Below are positions 29,000 through 37,297 of a stretch of 64,000 nt of DNA, piece by piece (position 1 is the first letter of the stretch; the number at the start of each line of letters is the position of its first letter). The notes under the pieces were generated by a model, which saw nothing but the letters and a program-made list of their open reading frames with translations, was not told where the DNA came from and did not search any database. Both the position numbers and the translations under genes were made by a program. The DNA is taken from positions 1-64,000 of the forward strand of contig NZ_PJPV01000007.1 of assembly GCF_002864045.1 (NCBI RefSeq), given 5' to 3'. The stretch is from Endozoicomonas acroporae (lineage in GTDB: Bacteria > Pseudomonadota > Gammaproteobacteria > Pseudomonadales > Endozoicomonadaceae).

Positions 29000-29118
29000 T
29001 TTTTGGTTCATTAGACGGTAAAAAAAGCTAAATGCTGTGTACGGTTTTATGTGAATCCTAATAAAATCAGCATATTGATGATACAAAACAGACACACACG
29101 CCGAGGTATACACTTTTT

Positions 29119-29694
29119 ATGTCTTGTTCCCGTTCTGAGTTAAGAACCTCTCTCCGCGAACGCCGCCGGGCATTAAGCGCTGACCAGCAGGTCAGCGCTG
29201 GTGTAATGTTGTGTGATATTCTCAGTGCCCGGCCTGAGCTTGCAGATAGCCAGCACATTGCAATTTATATAGCCAGTGATGGCGAAATAAATCCGGACGT
29301 TCTCCGTGATTTTCTCTGGAATTCTGGCAAACAATGTTATCTGCCAGTGATTGGGAGCAATAACAACCTTCTGTTTATTGAATACCTGCCCGACACTCAT
29401 CTGGTTTTGAATCGTTTTGGAATCCCTGAGCCTTCCTTGCAGGAGGTAGAACCGATTTCACCAGAAAAGCTGGAGGTTGTCCTTGTACCTTTAACCGGTT
29501 TTGATGAAGCTGGCAGAAGGCTTGGCATGGGTGGAGGCTTCTATGACAGAACATTTGCTTTTACCCGGACTGCGAAAAAGCCAATACTTATCGGCCTTGC
29601 CCATGAGTGTCAGAAAGTTGAGTCGATTCCTGTAGAACATTGGGATATAGACATGTCTGGTATTGCAACGGACAGCCGCTATTACCCAATATAA
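29119..29694 (+). CDS. ygfA: 5-formyltetrahydrofolate cyclo-ligase
   Basis: The enzyme converts 5-formyl-THF to 5,10-methenyl-THF using ATP, recycling folate. The 191 residues have the family features: an N-terminal Arg-rich helix (RTSLRERRRALSADQQ), IAIYIASDGEINP in the middle, and the nucleotide-binding signature VPLTGFDEAGRRLGMGGGFYDR split around residues 127-148 (GMGGGFYDR is diagnostic). The ATG at 29119 is the only sensible start; its ribosome site is weak. It lies just beyond the right end of the recombinase element. Confidence 0.93.
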   Translation: MSCSRSELRTSLRERRRALSADQQVSAGVMLCDILSARPELADSQHIAIYIASDGEINPDVLRDFLWNSGKQCYLPVIGSNNNLLFIEYLPDTHLVLNRFGIPEPSLQEVEPISPEKLEVVLVPLTGFDEAGRRLGMGGGFYDRTFAFTRTAKKPILIGLAHECQKVESIPVEHWDIDMSGIATDSRYYPI

Positions 29695-29709
29695 TTTGTT
29701 CTGGTAAAA

Positions 29710-29736
29710 ACCACCCTGTTTTACCAAGAGGGTGGT
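29710..29736 (+). terminator. Terminator after ygfA
   Basis: ACCACCCT pairs with AGGGTGGT around TGTTTTACCAAG about 15 bases after the stop and is followed by ACTGTTTGG. The T-run is imperfect. Confidence 0.6.
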
Positions 29737-29785
29737 ACTGTTTGGGTATTGTCAGAGATTAACATTCATCATTCAGAATACCGGA

Positions 29786-30586
29786 CTAATAGCTTTCGCA
29801 GGCTTCCCCGGGAATACGCATAAGAGCTGGTTTACCGTAGGCAGATGTTAGCGCAGTAATCGTTGATACTTTTGAATCGGTTCCAGAATTTGTCAGACAG
29901 AAAGATACATCATCACCCTTTATGATAGAGGCTTGAGCTTTTCCATAACTGTACAATGTGCATGAGCTTTTCTGAACATTGATAGTAGACGTTTGTCGAC
30001 CATCAGAAACAGTGATGAATAAGTCAATTGGGTTTTCAGTGATGTATGCGCTTCCTGCCGTTGACCACCCGGTCATCTGCTTAACTAATAACAGGTTGGT
30101 GATACCTCTGTTTTTTGGCACAAAAAGATTGTCGCCAATATGCTCAAATTGTGAGTCGTTCTGTATTGATCCCTGATTTACCAGAACGCTGTCAATATAA
30201 TAGCCATCCTCGGTCGTCAGTGTCATCATGCCACAGACGTAGTCGTTGGCAACGGGCAGTAATCTTAATAGCTGGCTCAGGAAGACGTTGTGGGCAACAC
30301 GGTTGGAAAGAACGTTGGTAGCACCGAAGTCATAAACCTTTTGCGGGATGTATGACAATACTTTTGTAAAGGGGCTTTCCGGAGCATAGTTTCCGCCACC
30401 TATAAGAATGGTCGCATGAGCAGCCAGTTCAAGGAAAGAGAAAGTACCGCTACTGAGAATGGCTGACAAAGAACTCCCGCCTGAATACCCATCCTCAACC
30501 CCGACTCTGGTATCGGAAGGGGCTCCCCATGTTGCCGATGTGATTGATAACAATAAAACGATGAATAAACACTTTCCTCTAAACAT
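29786..30586 (-). CDS. Exported protein of unknown function, 266 aa
   Basis: A signal peptide is clear: MFRGKCLFIVLLLSITSATW followed by a likely cleavage after GA at about residue 22. The mature part is mostly beta-like, with DGYYIDSVLVNQGS and LFITVSDGRQTSTINV, and four Cys (about residues 117, 208, 229 and 263) that could form disulphides. A motif SxLELAxHA near residue 52 is loosely shared with the exported protein at 31482 (GELAVHA), and both contain NLFVP/HLFVP. They may be distant relatives. No known family was recognised. Confidence 0.6.
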   Translation of the reverse strand: MFRGKCLFIVLLLSITSATWGAPSDTRVGVEDGYSGGSSLSAILSSGTFSFLELAAHATILIGGGNYAPESPFTKVLSYIPQKVYDFGATNVLSNRVAHNVFLSQLLRLLPVANDYVCGMMTLTTEDGYYIDSVLVNQGSIQNDSQFEHIGDNLFVPKNRGITNLLLVKQMTGWSTAGSAYITENPIDLFITVSDGRQTSTINVQKSSCTLYSYGKAQASIIKGDDVSFCLTNSGTDSKVSTITALTSAYGKPALMRIPGEACESY

Positions 30587-31055
30587 GCTAACCCCTTATC
30601 CGGATGGCTGTTTTTAATTAAGAAAAACGGTTCTCTCTAAATAAAGATCAGAACCGAACGGTTGGACAGTAAGCGAGCCTTATTATTCCTAGCTTTAAAT
30701 ATATTTTTTTGAAATATTTCATGACTGTTTATTAATTTAAGCTCGGTAATGGAACTCGCTTACTGCGTGGAGAGATACTAAGAGGGATTCTAGAGTAATA
30801 TTTTATTTCCGCAAAATGGTATGGCTATATAAAAAAATAGATAAATGTTTTTTTTTCATATATGGGGATTTTCATAATCAATATATATAAAGCAGTAGTT
30901 GTTATATTTCTTGTCAGGTTGTTTTAATTAGTACTATGGTTTTTATCTTGTGGTTAATAAAATGGTTTTTCTGGGAATCGTTATATGATTTTGCAAATAA
31001 TCTTTGAGTGATTTTTAATTTATGCGATTTAACCATTATGCAAAAGCAGGCGTGC
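30587..31055. other. A/T-rich intergenic region
   Basis: This is strongly A/T-rich with poly-T and TATATA runs, and must include the promoter of the 29786 gene. One 11-base perfect inverted pair is present: CAGTAAGCGAG at 30667-30677 and its complement at 30755-30765, 77 bases apart. No convincing gene was seen; the frame at 30914-31201 on the minus strand looks random. Confidence 0.4.
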
Positions 31056-31095
31056 TTTCTGTTGATTTCTGTTGATTTCTGTTGATTTCTGTTGA
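31056..31095. repeat. Four tandem copies of TTTCTGTTGA
   Basis: The 10-bp unit is repeated exactly four times without gaps, directly before the cutC remnant. It is prone to slippage and likely varies between strains. Confidence 0.9.
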
Positions 31096-31258
31096 TGTGG
31101 CAAGGCATGCGTTCATGGATCATCCCGGACTGTTGGCAATGATTCGCCCTGTGGCTGATGGCTTCTTTTATTCCATGGATGAAATTGTCCTGATGGAACA
31201 CCAGATTAAAGATGCAGCCATGGCAGGTGCCAATGCTATGGAAACGTCAGCTCTGTGA
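31096..31258 (+). pseudogene. cutC: Fragment of a copper homeostasis protein CutC gene
   Basis: The frame reads PGLLAMIRPVADGFFYSMDE and then IVLMEHQIKDAAMAGANAME before TGA. CutC proteins have [20 protein letters not shown] followed by a helix with LEDVR and a GA/G turn at the same spacing. Only about 50 of some 250 codons remain, between the tandem repeat and a stop codon. The rest of the gene is missing in this window. Confidence 0.6.
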
Positions 31259-31481
31259 AGGTTGGTCAGATGAAGTCTATGATGGTACCAACATAAGATG
31301 TACCCCTGTTCTTAATCGCTAACCTTCGTTATCTTAAAGATATTGTCAGGGTGATCGTTCGTTCTTTGGGGCAATTCAGGAGTTGTTGCATTGAAGAACC
31401 GTTGGTTTTGGGATTGCCTCCTGCTCGCATGGCCGGTCGACGCGTGCGACAGTGGATGTTAAAACTCATACAGGGAAGCTA

Positions 31482-32405
31482 ATGATGAAATGGATGACCA
31501 TCATTGTTTTAATGGTGTTGTTTCTTGTTCCCACAGGAAGGTCAGGAGCAAATTATCCGGGCAAGTTTGCCCAGGTTTCACCGCGAGAGACCTTGAGTGG
31601 TAAAACAAACGATGCGGTTATTGTCGATAGTCAAAATAGCTGGCTAACCGGGATATTGGTTGGCATCCCTGGCTCCAGAGAGTGGGTTAACGGGGTTTTG
31701 TGGAGTTCCGGGGAGTTGGCGGTGCATGCAAGTAAAGCGTCGCAGCTTTCTCAGTACCCTTCATTTCAATATTTACTTTCTGTCGAAGCATCGGGTCGGG
31801 AGCTTTGGAAGGATCTGGTTGCTACACCAGGTTCAGATGCGCTCATTTTTTTCTTTAGAAGTAAAGCTTTCTGGAGCAGTCCTTTCAGTTCCGAAAGTGA
31901 CTTCATTCTTACGGATATTTCCTCTCTGGCAGAGGATTTTTCCGTTTCTCACTCTTTCAAAGCATTTCCGGAAGGGGCTGAAGTTGATTGGGATTATCAC
32001 AGCAACTGGTTTTATCGTGAGAAAGTCGACAGTGGGCTGGTCACCAGAGTTCAGCGGATAAACAGACGTTTGTTCAGTGATCTTTGTATTATTGATATTC
32101 ATTTAGGCGGCAATCGACGTGTTGTCAGTTATCGGGATGAATGGATACCCGAACAGAGCTTCCACCATGAATCGGGTGAGAAAACTGTAAGTTTGCCCCT
32201 TAAAAAACGTGGGGCAGGAAACAACCATCTGTTTGTCCCTGATGTTGGACAGTTTACCACTTATCAGGAAAGCCTTTGCCGCTATGCAGAAGATGCTGCT
32301 GCTGCGAATCAGGAGGTGAATATTCTCTATTCGGATTTTTGGGATTCCAGTGAGCGCCTGGTCGAAGCAGAGGTTTATAAAATATGGGTTGAAGCGGCAG
32401 AGTAG
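31482..32405 (+). CDS. Exported protein of unknown function, 307 aa
   Basis: ATG 31482 has AGGGAA about 6 bases upstream and is followed at once by a signal sequence (MMKWMTIIVLMVLFLVPTGR), so it is preferred to the GTG at 31452. The mature protein is rich in Ser, Trp and aromatic residues, and Cys are few. A C-terminal segment (NNHLFVPDVGQFTTYQESLC) loosely echoes the 29786 protein. About 135 bases after the stop remain open in another frame (to 32541) and could be degraded coding sequence. The family is unknown. Confidence 0.6.
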   Translation: MMKWMTIIVLMVLFLVPTGRSGANYPGKFAQVSPRETLSGKTNDAVIVDSQNSWLTGILVGIPGSREWVNGVLWSSGELAVHASKASQLSQYPSFQYLLSVEASGRELWKDLVATPGSDALIFFFRSKAFWSSPFSSESDFILTDISSLAEDFSVSHSFKAFPEGAEVDWDYHSNWFYREKVDSGLVTRVQRINRRLFSDLCIIDIHLGGNRRVVSYRDEWIPEQSFHHESGEKTVSLPLKKRGAGNNHLFVPDVGQFTTYQESLCRYAEDAAAANQEVNILYSDFWDSSERLVEAEVYKIWVEAAE

Positions 32406-32574
32406 CTGTTTCGATACCACCTGTTCAAAGCATAACGCCATTGCAGACTGTCAATTTATGCGGGTTTTGCAGCAACAGGCTGAGATTGTAAGTTCATTGC
32501 TCGCGGGGCTTGTTCAGCCAGATCAATTTAATCCGGGTTAAGTTATCAGTTATACATTTGAACCTTTTTGAGGA

Positions 32575-35172
32575 ATGAGTGTCTTAGGGAATAAAAAAGA
32601 TTTCATGCAGCATGCAAGAAGCAATCCGATGCAAAGCCGTTTCAGTCATGGCACAGGCAGTGACACTAGTCCAATTACCAATACTCCGGCAGTTGACCGT
32701 GGCAGTGATGGGCAGCGTAATCGACCCGATCCTGATTCTGGTGAGCGCAGCACCCAGCGACAGGTGCCTGCTGAAAACCGTTGTCGTTTAAATGTGTGGC
32801 TGGTCGACAGAGTCGCTAACACCCGTCATGAGGTTGCCTCGGCGTCGATTTGCCTGGATGGGGCTGCTGCTGATCAGATTCGCAGCCGTGGTATTAGCAT
32901 TGTTGCAAGAGTGGTGAATTATTCTGAGCCACCCGGTACTGAAAATGCAGCTTCTGCAACAGCTACGTCACAAGAACCACAGACCGATGTCGTGCAGGCG
33001 GCAACAAATCAGGGTAGTGATGGCAATTCTGGGCTTGAATACTGGCTTGACCGCTTTCTGGATATTCCCCTGGATCGGTTTGCGGTACCCGGTGACGACG
33101 TTTTGGAAATGTTTGCCAACATTAACCTGCAAGTAGATGGTAGCAAGTTGACCGCAGAGGAATTGCGGTCTGCTGGTTTAAAGCGGGTGCTGAACAGGCA
33201 TGTGGCTGCCTGGCTGGAGAAGAAGCAAGATCGGAACCAGACAACAGGAAAACTGCTGGGCTTGCAAAAACTGATGCATGAGGATATCACCACCTATTTC
33301 CGAAACTGGGTGCTGTTGAAGTGTTACAGCGATATGCTTCGGGGTAAGCCGGTGTCTGAAACTGACCGTCAGCATCTGATACAGGCCCTGAATCAAAGTG
33401 TGTTGAATGATTTTGCTGAGTTGACCAGTCAAGCCAGCATGATGATGGATTTTTATTCATTAAGTCTGCTCTATTTTATGGGAGGGTTGCCGTTCTTTGA
33501 GGATGGCGTTAACTACCACAAGGGCGTTACCTTGCTCGCCTATTGCCCGACAATCATCAAGGAAATGTTTTTTTATTTGTCCCCGGTCAGCTTCTCTCCC
33601 TACGATTATGTGCGTTTTGCCCCGGTGAGTTTCACGTCATTGTTTGTCGGTCAGCCTAATGTGCCACCACAGACCAAGCTTGGTGCTGCAATGCAGATAA
33701 TGGTGATGTCTTATTTGCAGCAGGTGAACGCTCACTTTCTGGTAGACAAGCGGTATAAATGCTCACGCTGGTTCTCTGACTCAGAGTTAAGATCTGAACT
33801 CTTTCTGATAGTCAGGGACTTGATTGCAGAATGTCTGTTGTATACCGGAGGTATGAACGGAAGAAATAAGCCATGCAGGCGTAAAATATTAGAGGTTGAC
33901 AGGAGGTTTCAATCAGCCGTCGCTCGTGCCCGAAAAGACTACATTCAAGGGGAGGGCGACATTCATGCTTTAGTCACCTGTCTTCTGGCAAGCATCCATC
34001 AGCGTGCACATTCTGCTTCACCAATGTATAGCTGGAAAGTAGCCAACTTATATCGCAAAGCCGCACAAATGTCTCCTAATCACTGGTCAAGTGCCTATAT
34101 TTTTTTCCTTAAAGCCCGTAAGTGGGAGCTGGCTGCCGATGCAGCAACTGAATATGCCAGATATTATCTGAAGAAAAGCCCTCTGCTGGCTGAGTATTGG
34201 AGGGATACCAGTGAGCGGACCATGGAGTTGTCTGCCTTTTCGGAATCACCAACAGGGCAGGCAGTGGCTTCAGATAAAGACTACGATTTTGACGCAGTTT
34301 TACGACAGTTTTCTGAAGAGGTACCAAAGTTTGCCAACCTGCCGGTGGGGCTTGCCCGAAATAAAGGCAGGAAGCGCAATGGTCAAAAAAATGAGTCTGT
34401 TAACAAGTCAGAGCATGATGTCATTGAATCCCCGAAGGTGAGTGGAGCTGAGGGGCGCGAGCCGGAGGTGAACAAGCCAGGTCACCAGGAGGTTGCGCCA
34501 GTGATCAGGGTGGTTCGATCCGGCAGACATCATGCTGCCTGTCCATCGGCTGATTCTCAGGGTTTCCAGGTACAGTCGGCCAGGGGGCCCATAAAGCCAT
34601 TTGAAAAACTGCTCTCCCGACACTGGAATCCGGTTATTCTGCAAACACTCCGGTGTATCCGGGCGGCCAGGGCGCGTTCGGATATCACCGGCGAGCGGCA
34701 GATATACCAGAAGTTGTTGAATCAGCCTTTATTGAAAACCTGTATTGGCATTGAGCGAATCTGGGAGGAGTGCGCCTGGACGGAGTTGCATCAGTTTGAT
34801 GATTTTTTCCGCTCGGCTATCATTCCCGATGCACCGATGAGACAGAAGGCCAGGCAATGGGTGCTGGATGCCAGAAATAAATTTATTTTGCCGTCACTGA
34901 TGCATTGTCTGGAATTGGATCAGATTGACCCTGACATCAACCCTGAAGTCATCTGGAATGCGGTGCAGGCAATGCTGAAACAACCGGAAATCGCCGACGA
35001 CCCTCAGGTCGATGCTGAAATCAGATTCAGACTGCGTTGTCTGTTCAGTTCCATGGGGCATACTTTCAGTCTCTGGGCTATGACAGATTTATCCAAGGCT
35101 AACCAACACCGGCAAAGGGCACAGACATGGTATGGATACAAAAGAATCGATCCGGGTTATGTATGGGCCTAG
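32575..35172 (+). CDS. Large hypothetical protein, 865 aa
   Basis: A long frame with normal codon use and no frameshift. Residues 1-60 and about 100-145 are polar, disordered-looking and rich in Ser, Thr and Gln. Residues about 150-570 and 680-860 look alpha-helical (for example KLMHEDITTYFRNWVLLKCY). A charged linker lies between them (about 580-660). There is no signal peptide. ATG 32575 is very close to its GAGGA; ATG 32605 is a possible alternative. The last codons (MWA-stop) abut the 225-bp repeat at 35171, so the original C-terminus may have been trimmed. A cytoplasmic secreted-effector role is a guess. Confidence 0.6.
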   Translation: MSVLGNKKDFMQHARSNPMQSRFSHGTGSDTSPITNTPAVDRGSDGQRNRPDPDSGERSTQRQVPAENRCRLNVWLVDRVANTRHEVASASICLDGAAADQIRSRGISIVARVVNYSEPPGTENAASATATSQEPQTDVVQAATNQGSDGNSGLEYWLDRFLDIPLDRFAVPGDDVLEMFANINLQVDGSKLTAEELRSAGLKRVLNRHVAAWLEKKQDRNQTTGKLLGLQKLMHEDITTYFRNWVLLKCYSDMLRGKPVSETDRQHLIQALNQSVLNDFAELTSQASMMMDFYSLSLLYFMGGLPFFEDGVNYHKGVTLLAYCPTIIKEMFFYLSPVSFSPYDYVRFAPVSFTSLFVGQPNVPPQTKLGAAMQIMVMSYLQQVNAHFLVDKRYKCSRWFSDSELRSELFLIVRDLIAECLLYTGGMNGRNKPCRRKILEVDRRFQSAVARARKDYIQGEGDIHALVTCLLASIHQRAHSASPMYSWKVANLYRKAAQMSPNHWSSAYIFFLKARKWELAADAATEYARYYLKKSPLLAEYWRDTSERTMELSAFSESPTGQAVASDKDYDFDAVLRQFSEEVPKFANLPVGLARNKGRKRNGQKNESVNKSEHDVIESPKVSGAEGREPEVNKPGHQEVAPVIRVVRSGRHHAACPSADSQGFQVQSARGPIKPFEKLLSRHWNPVILQTLRCIRAARARSDITGERQIYQKLLNQPLLKTCIGIERIWEECAWTELHQFDDFFRSAIIPDAPMRQKARQWVLDARNKFILPSLMHCLELDQIDPDINPEVIWNAVQAMLKQPEIADDPQVDAEIRFRLRCLFSSMGHTFSLWAMTDLSKANQHRQRAQTWYGYKRIDPGYVWA

Positions 35173-35395
35173 GAGGCTGACCGAGAATAGACTGCCCTAC
35201 GCGGCAACTGCTCCTGCGTTGCTCTAGCTCCTGCATCCATGCAGTCGTGCGGTGGCAGCAAATTGGTCTAAAAAGTCGGAAATTTTTAGCAAATAGAACC
35301 ACTATTCACTAAAAATTTCCGACTTTTTATCCTCAATTTTCTGCCATCCTCGCTACGGGGTCGCCTAGACGGGCGCTATTCTCGGTCAGCCTCCT
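35171..35395. mobile_element. 225-bp inverted-repeat (MITE-like) element, complete copy
   Basis: The ends are 20-bp perfect inverted repeats (AGGAGGCTGACCGAGAATAG). Inside, 35270-35289 and 35309-35328 form a second perfect 20-bp inverted repeat that reads AAAAAGTCGGAAATTTTTAG. A further palindrome CTGCATCCATGCAG lies at about 35231. The element has no coding capacity. It carries the single CTAG that is duplicated around the insertion at 8578-8740. It sits between the 865-aa gene and an IS66 fragment. Confidence 0.85.
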
Positions 35396-35399
35396 GGGA

Positions 35400-35556
35400 G
35401 CAAGGGCGGTTTCATTCTCATCCTGATCATGCCGCCAGGCAGTTACTCGCATTAACGGATCTTAAAATGATTATTGATGGCATTGATACCCGCTCAGTCT
35501 GTTACCACAAACGTTATGTAAAATCTGATATATCGGCCAGCAAACATTCTGAATAG
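35400..35556 (+). pseudogene. C-terminal remnant of an IS66-type accessory protein (TnpB/Orf2)
   Basis: A frame without start reads RQLLALTDLKMIIDGIDTRS and continues VCYHKRY to TAG 35554. IS66 Orf2 proteins end with a similar L-x-L-x-x-L-x-x-[LM]-[IL]-D-G-[IF]-D segment. It directly precedes the IS66 transposase fragment in the order expected for IS66, and starts at the edge of the 225-bp element. Confidence 0.5.
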
Positions 35557-35574
35557 TGACTACAGTCAAATGCT

Positions 35575-36100
35575 ATGACTCTTTTGGAAATAGCACCTGT
35601 GCCTGCCACTCAGCTTTCTCACCTGCAACTGCTCCAGGCGTTGTTGCATGAACAGAGATCTGTCGCTGAGTTCCTGAAACAGGAAAACGCATCTCTCAAA
35701 TATCAGCTGGACTGGTTTAAACAACAGTTGTTTGGTGATAAGTCTGAAAAATGGTTGATCGACAATCCGAATCAATTTGCATTTGGCGAGATCCTCCAGG
35801 ACGTTGGATCTGAGCAGCCACCAGAAACGGAAAGCATTACCTGCGAGCGCAGAAAAAAACATCGACCTGATGGCTGTGTCACTGATCAGGGGTTACGCTT
35901 CACAGAAGGCGTACCGGTTGAACTGATTCATATTCCTGCACCTGAAATACAGGGTAAAAATGCCGACCAAACCCTGAGCACGGCTGCAGCACCCTCCGGT
36001 CTGTTTGATCGTAGCTTTGGCGATGTAAGTTTTATTGCTGGCACGCCGGTTGAGAAATATCGTTACCACCTGCCTCATCTAAAAGAATTTGAAGGTGTAT
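35575..36100 (+). pseudogene. N-terminal part of an IS66 family transposase (TnpC)
   Basis: The first 170 or so codons match IS66 transposases: the coiled-coil leader (VAEFLKQENASLKYQLDWFK followed by QQLFGDKSEKW), the Arg-rich stretch RRKKHRPDGCVTDQGLRF with PVELIHIPAPE, and the linker FDRSFGDVSFIAGTPVEKYR then YHLP. The DDE catalytic domain is missing. The zinc-finger part between these blocks is also shortened. The frame continues without a stop into an unrelated domain. Confidence 0.8.
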
Positions 36101-37110
36101 TACTTAGCAACTTTTTGAGAGATAACATGGATATTCTTCGGACAGGTTTGAATACAGTGTCAATGGGCGATCATATGCCTGTAAACTCTCCCCAAAGTGA
36201 TAAGGGCTCAAATGCAGGCGAGGGTATATCTATTCCAGGGATGCAACAACATGCAGAGTTGTCTTTTCTGGAGTCTCGCACAATTGTTAGCGTAAATTGT
36301 GAAAATAAAGTTGAACAGCCATTAAAAATGATGGCTGAAGGCAGCCGCAAAGAGGAAGATGCTCTAGAGAGGGTACACTCACTCGCTTCATATTATCCGT
36401 TAGCCTCCTGCCCTTATCCATTTATCAAGGAGAATGCCATCTCTGGATATTGTTTTGACATAGATGGTGTTCAGTATGAAAGCTTAGAGCAAGAAAAAGC
36501 TTTTCCCCTTTTAACTGAATCAGCGATCATTGGCGACATTCCTGAAAAGAATAAGACTTTGTATCAACAATGTTTTGAGTCCAGGATTGTACAAATATTG
36601 CAAAAAGGTGTTGCAGGTTGTATCTCATACAGGCAAACGGACAAAATACGTAATTGGTGGGGATCTGGTGAGGTAACCCTTGGAGCGAGTTGTCATATGC
36701 TTGCTAATTATTTGGCATTCGGGATAAATTTTTACGACGATATCGATCGTACCCATGCACAATGGGAGGACTGGTATATGTCTTTGCCAGAGGCAAAAAC
36801 ACTCCCCTTCGACCCGGCAAGCCTCCTAAAGGGCGATATTGTCCAGTTTTGTGAAACCTTTGTTGATGGCGTTAAACCAATACACTCTCAATTTTATCTC
36901 GGGAACTCGTTGTATATATCTGCATTTGGTTGTCTGTCAAATATAGCGATTCATAAGCTGGAGGAAAGTATCAGTAGATATAGTGAACAATTCAACACGA
37001 TTCGCATTGTCAGACGAGATAAAACAGAGATCGATCCAGTCCCTGAGTGGATTAATTGTCCACAATCTGACTCATTTTTTCCTTTGATAGCCAAGTTTGT
37101 CGAAAGATAG
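35575..37110 (+). CDS. IS66 fragment fused in frame to an NlpC/P60-like protein, 511 aa
   Basis: Residues 1-170 are IS66 transposase (see that entry). From about residue 185 the sequence is unrelated. The last 150 residues look like a papain-like NlpC/P60 unit. Cys373 in LGASCHMLANY would be the nucleophile. SLLKGDIVQF matches the usual PGD-x-V-x-F strand, and His437 in PIHSQFYLGNSLYIS matches the H-x-x-x-Y-[LI]-G motif. Such enzymes cut peptides in cell walls or act as amidases or effectors. ATG 36127 (327 aa) has GAGAG 7 bases upstream and could be the native start, so the fusion may not be expressed. The assignment rests on motif spacing only. Confidence 0.6.
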   Translation: MTLLEIAPVPATQLSHLQLLQALLHEQRSVAEFLKQENASLKYQLDWFKQQLFGDKSEKWLIDNPNQFAFGEILQDVGSEQPPETESITCERRKKHRPDGCVTDQGLRFTEGVPVELIHIPAPEIQGKNADQTLSTAAAPSGLFDRSFGDVSFIAGTPVEKYRYHLPHLKEFEGVLLSNFLRDNMDILRTGLNTVSMGDHMPVNSPQSDKGSNAGEGISIPGMQQHAELSFLESRTIVSVNCENKVEQPLKMMAEGSRKEEDALERVHSLASYYPLASCPYPFIKENAISGYCFDIDGVQYESLEQEKAFPLLTESAIIGDIPEKNKTLYQQCFESRIVQILQKGVAGCISYRQTDKIRNWWGSGEVTLGASCHMLANYLAFGINFYDDIDRTHAQWEDWYMSLPEAKTLPFDPASLLKGDIVQFCETFVDGVKPIHSQFYLGNSLYISAFGCLSNIAIHKLEESISRYSEQFNTIRIVRRDKTEIDPVPEWINCPQSDSFFPLIAKFVER

Positions 37111-37149
37111 AGTCATAGAGTAAAAGCCTCAAGTCGTTTCTACAGCTAC

Positions 37150-37297
37150 TTAGGAATTGTCCCGGAATAACTTCCGCATTTCCGACGTGATCCTGTCAAG
37201 AAAAAAACCTTGCCACAGAGACACGGAGAAAAGAAAAAAATCTTTTCCTCTGTGACTCCGTGGCAAAAAGAGGAAGTTATTTTTAGACTGTTCCTTA
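37150..37297. repeat. 148-bp inverted-repeat (MITE-like) element
   Basis: The left end TAGGAATTGTCCCGGAATAACTTCC resembles the reverse complement of the right end (ATAAGGAACAGTCTAAAAATAACTTCC) at most positions. Inside, TTGCCACAGAGACACGGAG (37208 on) and the inverted GGAGTCACAGAGG/CCGTGGCAA pair form a second hairpin. A lone end of the same family is at 52276-52302. The right end supplies the rep stop codon (37295-37297). Confidence 0.75.

Larger units (their letters stand above)
19917..29000 (+). mobile_element. Integrated element: three tyrosine recombinases, two HTH/coiled-coil proteins, RecD2-like helicase
   Basis: Six genes (20084-27868) overlap or abut by 1-8 bases in one operon, and a few small cargo frames follow. 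Recombinase-site-like GTATAGAC motifs lie before the first gene and as an inverted pair near 28964-28999. The first two core-gene neighbours, ssb upstream and ygfA downstream, are normal chromosomal genes. Three tandem recombinases are known from RIT elements, and from memory from the SE/Tn6283 group; Tn554 has two plus the small TnpC. The helicase and second small gene are extra. Exact ends are uncertain: the left end lies between 19917 and 20059 and the right end close to 29000. Confidence 0.75.
28622..29118. other. Gene-free right end of the element
   Basis: About 500 bases without an intact gene. They hold a decayed helicase fragment (28779-28880), the inverted recombinase-site-like pair (28964-28999) and the leader of ygfA. 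I looked for a 6S RNA, which often precedes ygfA, and did not recognise one. Confidence 0.5.

Noticed and set aside
29041-29118. 6S RNA gene upstream of ygfA
   Set aside because: Only about 75 bases separate the element end from ygfA, too short for 6S RNA, and no 6S-like hairpin was visible.
31056-31095. Iteron-like origin of replication
   Set aside because: The four decamers have no DnaA box, replication gene or matching A/T region organised as an origin; simple tandem slippage explains them.
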